Shown: positions 5,236 through 5,534 of the stretch, in pieces
Position numbering within the stretch: position 1 is the stretch's first letter
Layout of the letters: every line of letters starts with the position of its first letter
Assembly: GCA_026988585.1 (NCBI GenBank)
Contig: JALSKY010000321.1
Coordinates: forward strand, 1 to 5,534
Origin: Deltaproteobacteria bacterium
Lineage (GTDB): Bacteria > Desulfobacterota > Dissulfuribacteria > Dissulfuribacterales > QOAL01
Direction: 5' to 3'
DNA length: 5,534 nt
Notes under the pieces: generated by a model
What the model was told of the DNA's origin: nothing
The model's database searches: none
The model's input: only the letters and a program-made list of their open reading frames with translations
Position numbers and translations under genes: made by a program

Positions 5236-5253
5236 TCAGACGATAGTATCTGA
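5236..5253. promoter_or_regulatory. Dyad TCAGA-N8-TCTGA upstream of tatA
   Basis: A perfect 5-bp inverted repeat with an 8-bp spacer, part of the sequence TGTTTTCAGA (5231-5240). The same decamer occurs at 1213-1222 upstream of the GlcD-like gene. It lies about 170 bp upstream of the predicted tatA transcription start. It may be a protein-binding site; the evidence is symmetry and recurrence only. Confidence 0.25.
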
Positions 5254-5385
5254 CGTTTCAAAAGGTTATGGATGAATTCTGCTCAACAGTTGTTCGGTTT
5301 AACTTATTAACCTGGATTTTATCTAAGTATAACTTGTTGATTTTGTGAGTATAAAATTTAACAGAGGAAGTTGAGAGCCTAATAA

Positions 5386-5414
5386 TTGACATCCACAGAT
5401 TCTGCCATTATTCT
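5386..5414 (+). promoter_or_regulatory. Sigma-70 promoter of tatA
   Basis: A perfect -35 element TTGACA (5386-5391) is followed after exactly 17 bp by TATTCT (5409-5414), which matches the -10 consensus at 4 of 6 positions. Transcription would begin near 5421, giving a leader of about 27 nt. The AT-rich DNA upstream would suit an UP element. Confidence 0.7.
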
Positions 5415-5432
5415 GATGTTCACTGTTGCAAC

Positions 5433-5440
5433 AAGGGGAG
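5433..5440 (+). promoter_or_regulatory. Ribosome binding site deciding the tatA start
   Basis: AAGGGGAG ends 7 nt before ATG 5448. The in-frame ATG at 5442 is only 1 nt away from it, so ATG 5448 is the likely start. Confidence 0.75.
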
Positions 5441-5447
5441 AATGACA

Positions 5448-5534
5448 ATGTTTGGGTTGGGATTGCCAGAGCTGCTGATTATTCTATTTATAATCCTGGT
5501 GGTATTTGGGGCAGGTAAACTGCCGCAAATCGGC
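5448..5534 (+). CDS. tatA: TatA/TatE-family twin-arginine translocase subunit (3' end outside window)
   Basis: The first 29 residues of a TatA-type subunit of the twin-arginine translocase, which forms the membrane passage for folded proteins bearing an RR signal peptide. Visible are a short periplasmic N-terminus 'MFGLGLPELL', a single transmembrane helix (about residues 7-20) and the hinge 'FGAGKLPQIG', which begins the amphipathic helix. The 'FG-x-x-KLP' hinge is typical of TatA rather than TatB, where 'LGP' is usual. The amphipathic helix and charged tail lie beyond the right edge. It has its own promoter and ribosome binding site and therefore does not depend on the response regulator gene. 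TatB-like proteins share this fold, so assignment as TatA is likely but not absolute. Confidence 0.88.
   Translation, partial: MFGLGLPELLIILFIILVVFGAGKLPQIG

Larger units (their letters stand above)
5056..5447. other. 392-bp intergenic region without a convincing gene
   Basis: I see no supported coding region here. The first half has mixed composition and no clear terminator for the response regulator. A dyad TCAGA-N8-TCTGA is at 5236-5253. From about 5290 to 5365 the DNA is AT-rich, with a hairpin formed by GGTT-T-AA (5296-5302) and TTAACC (5307-5312), and two AGTATAA copies 22 bp apart (5326-5332 and 5348-5354). The last 60 bp hold the tatA promoter and leader. Confidence 0.6.

Noticed and set aside
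5052..5246. 64-codon frame starting with TTG overlapping the response regulator stop
   Set aside because: No recognisable domain, weak start, no AGG arginine codons unlike the neighbouring genes, and a composition like non-coding DNA.
5389..5397. DnaA-box-like ACATCCACA in the tatA promoter spacer
   Set aside because: Two mismatches to TTATCCACA and no second box nearby, so it does not support an origin or control by the DnaA-like protein.

Overview
This 5.5 kb window looks like ordinary chromosome from a Gram-negative bacterium. It carries five protein genes, all on the + strand, separated by fairly long and structured intergenic regions. The combination of an NtrC-type sigma-54 activator, a GlcD-type flavin oxidase with no nearby iron-sulfur partner, a PsiE-family membrane protein and a TatA with an 'FGAGKLPQIG' hinge fits a deltaproteobacterium (Desulfobacterota) best. 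That assignment is inference from gene content and general style: moderate GC, with AGG and CGG supplying most arginine codons. I see no transposon, phage, CRISPR or RNA gene.

Layout. (1) 1-1204: a DnaA-family protein whose start lies left of the window. The frame is open to base 2 and encodes the end of DnaA domain I. Its AAA+ core has a P-loop, arginine finger and sensor-2 arginine, but Walker B reads E-Q instead of D-D and the sensor-1 aspartate is a cysteine. It is therefore probably a divergent DnaA paralogue rather than a standard initiator. (2) 1205-1337: an intergenic region with a good sigma-54 (-24/-12) promoter candidate, an overlapping imperfect inverted repeat, and a small palindrome about 90-105 bp upstream of the predicted start of transcription. 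(3) 1338-2747: a GlcD-like FAD-linked 2-hydroxyacid dehydrogenase. (4) 2748-3023: an AT-rich leader region with an extended -10 promoter and an AT-rich hairpin. (5) 3030-3521: a four-helix PsiE-family membrane protein, followed by a probable terminator. (6) 3522-3738: a 217-bp region crowded with inverted repeats, ending in a nested hairpin that stops 10 nt before the next gene. (7) 3739-5055: a full-length NtrC-family response regulator that has no Shine-Dalgarno sequence. (8) 5056-5447: 392 bp with no convincing gene, ending in a clear sigma-70 promoter. (9) 5448 to the right edge: the start of tatA.

How the parts may fit together. The genes do not form one operon: nearly every one has its own upstream control region. 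The most testable link is regulatory. The window encodes a sigma-54 activator and also has a sigma-54-like promoter in front of the GlcD-like gene. A short motif, TTTCAGA, occurs upstream of the GlcD-like gene, the regulator itself and tatA; I did not find it inside the genes. Whether the regulator acts at these sites cannot be decided from the sequence.
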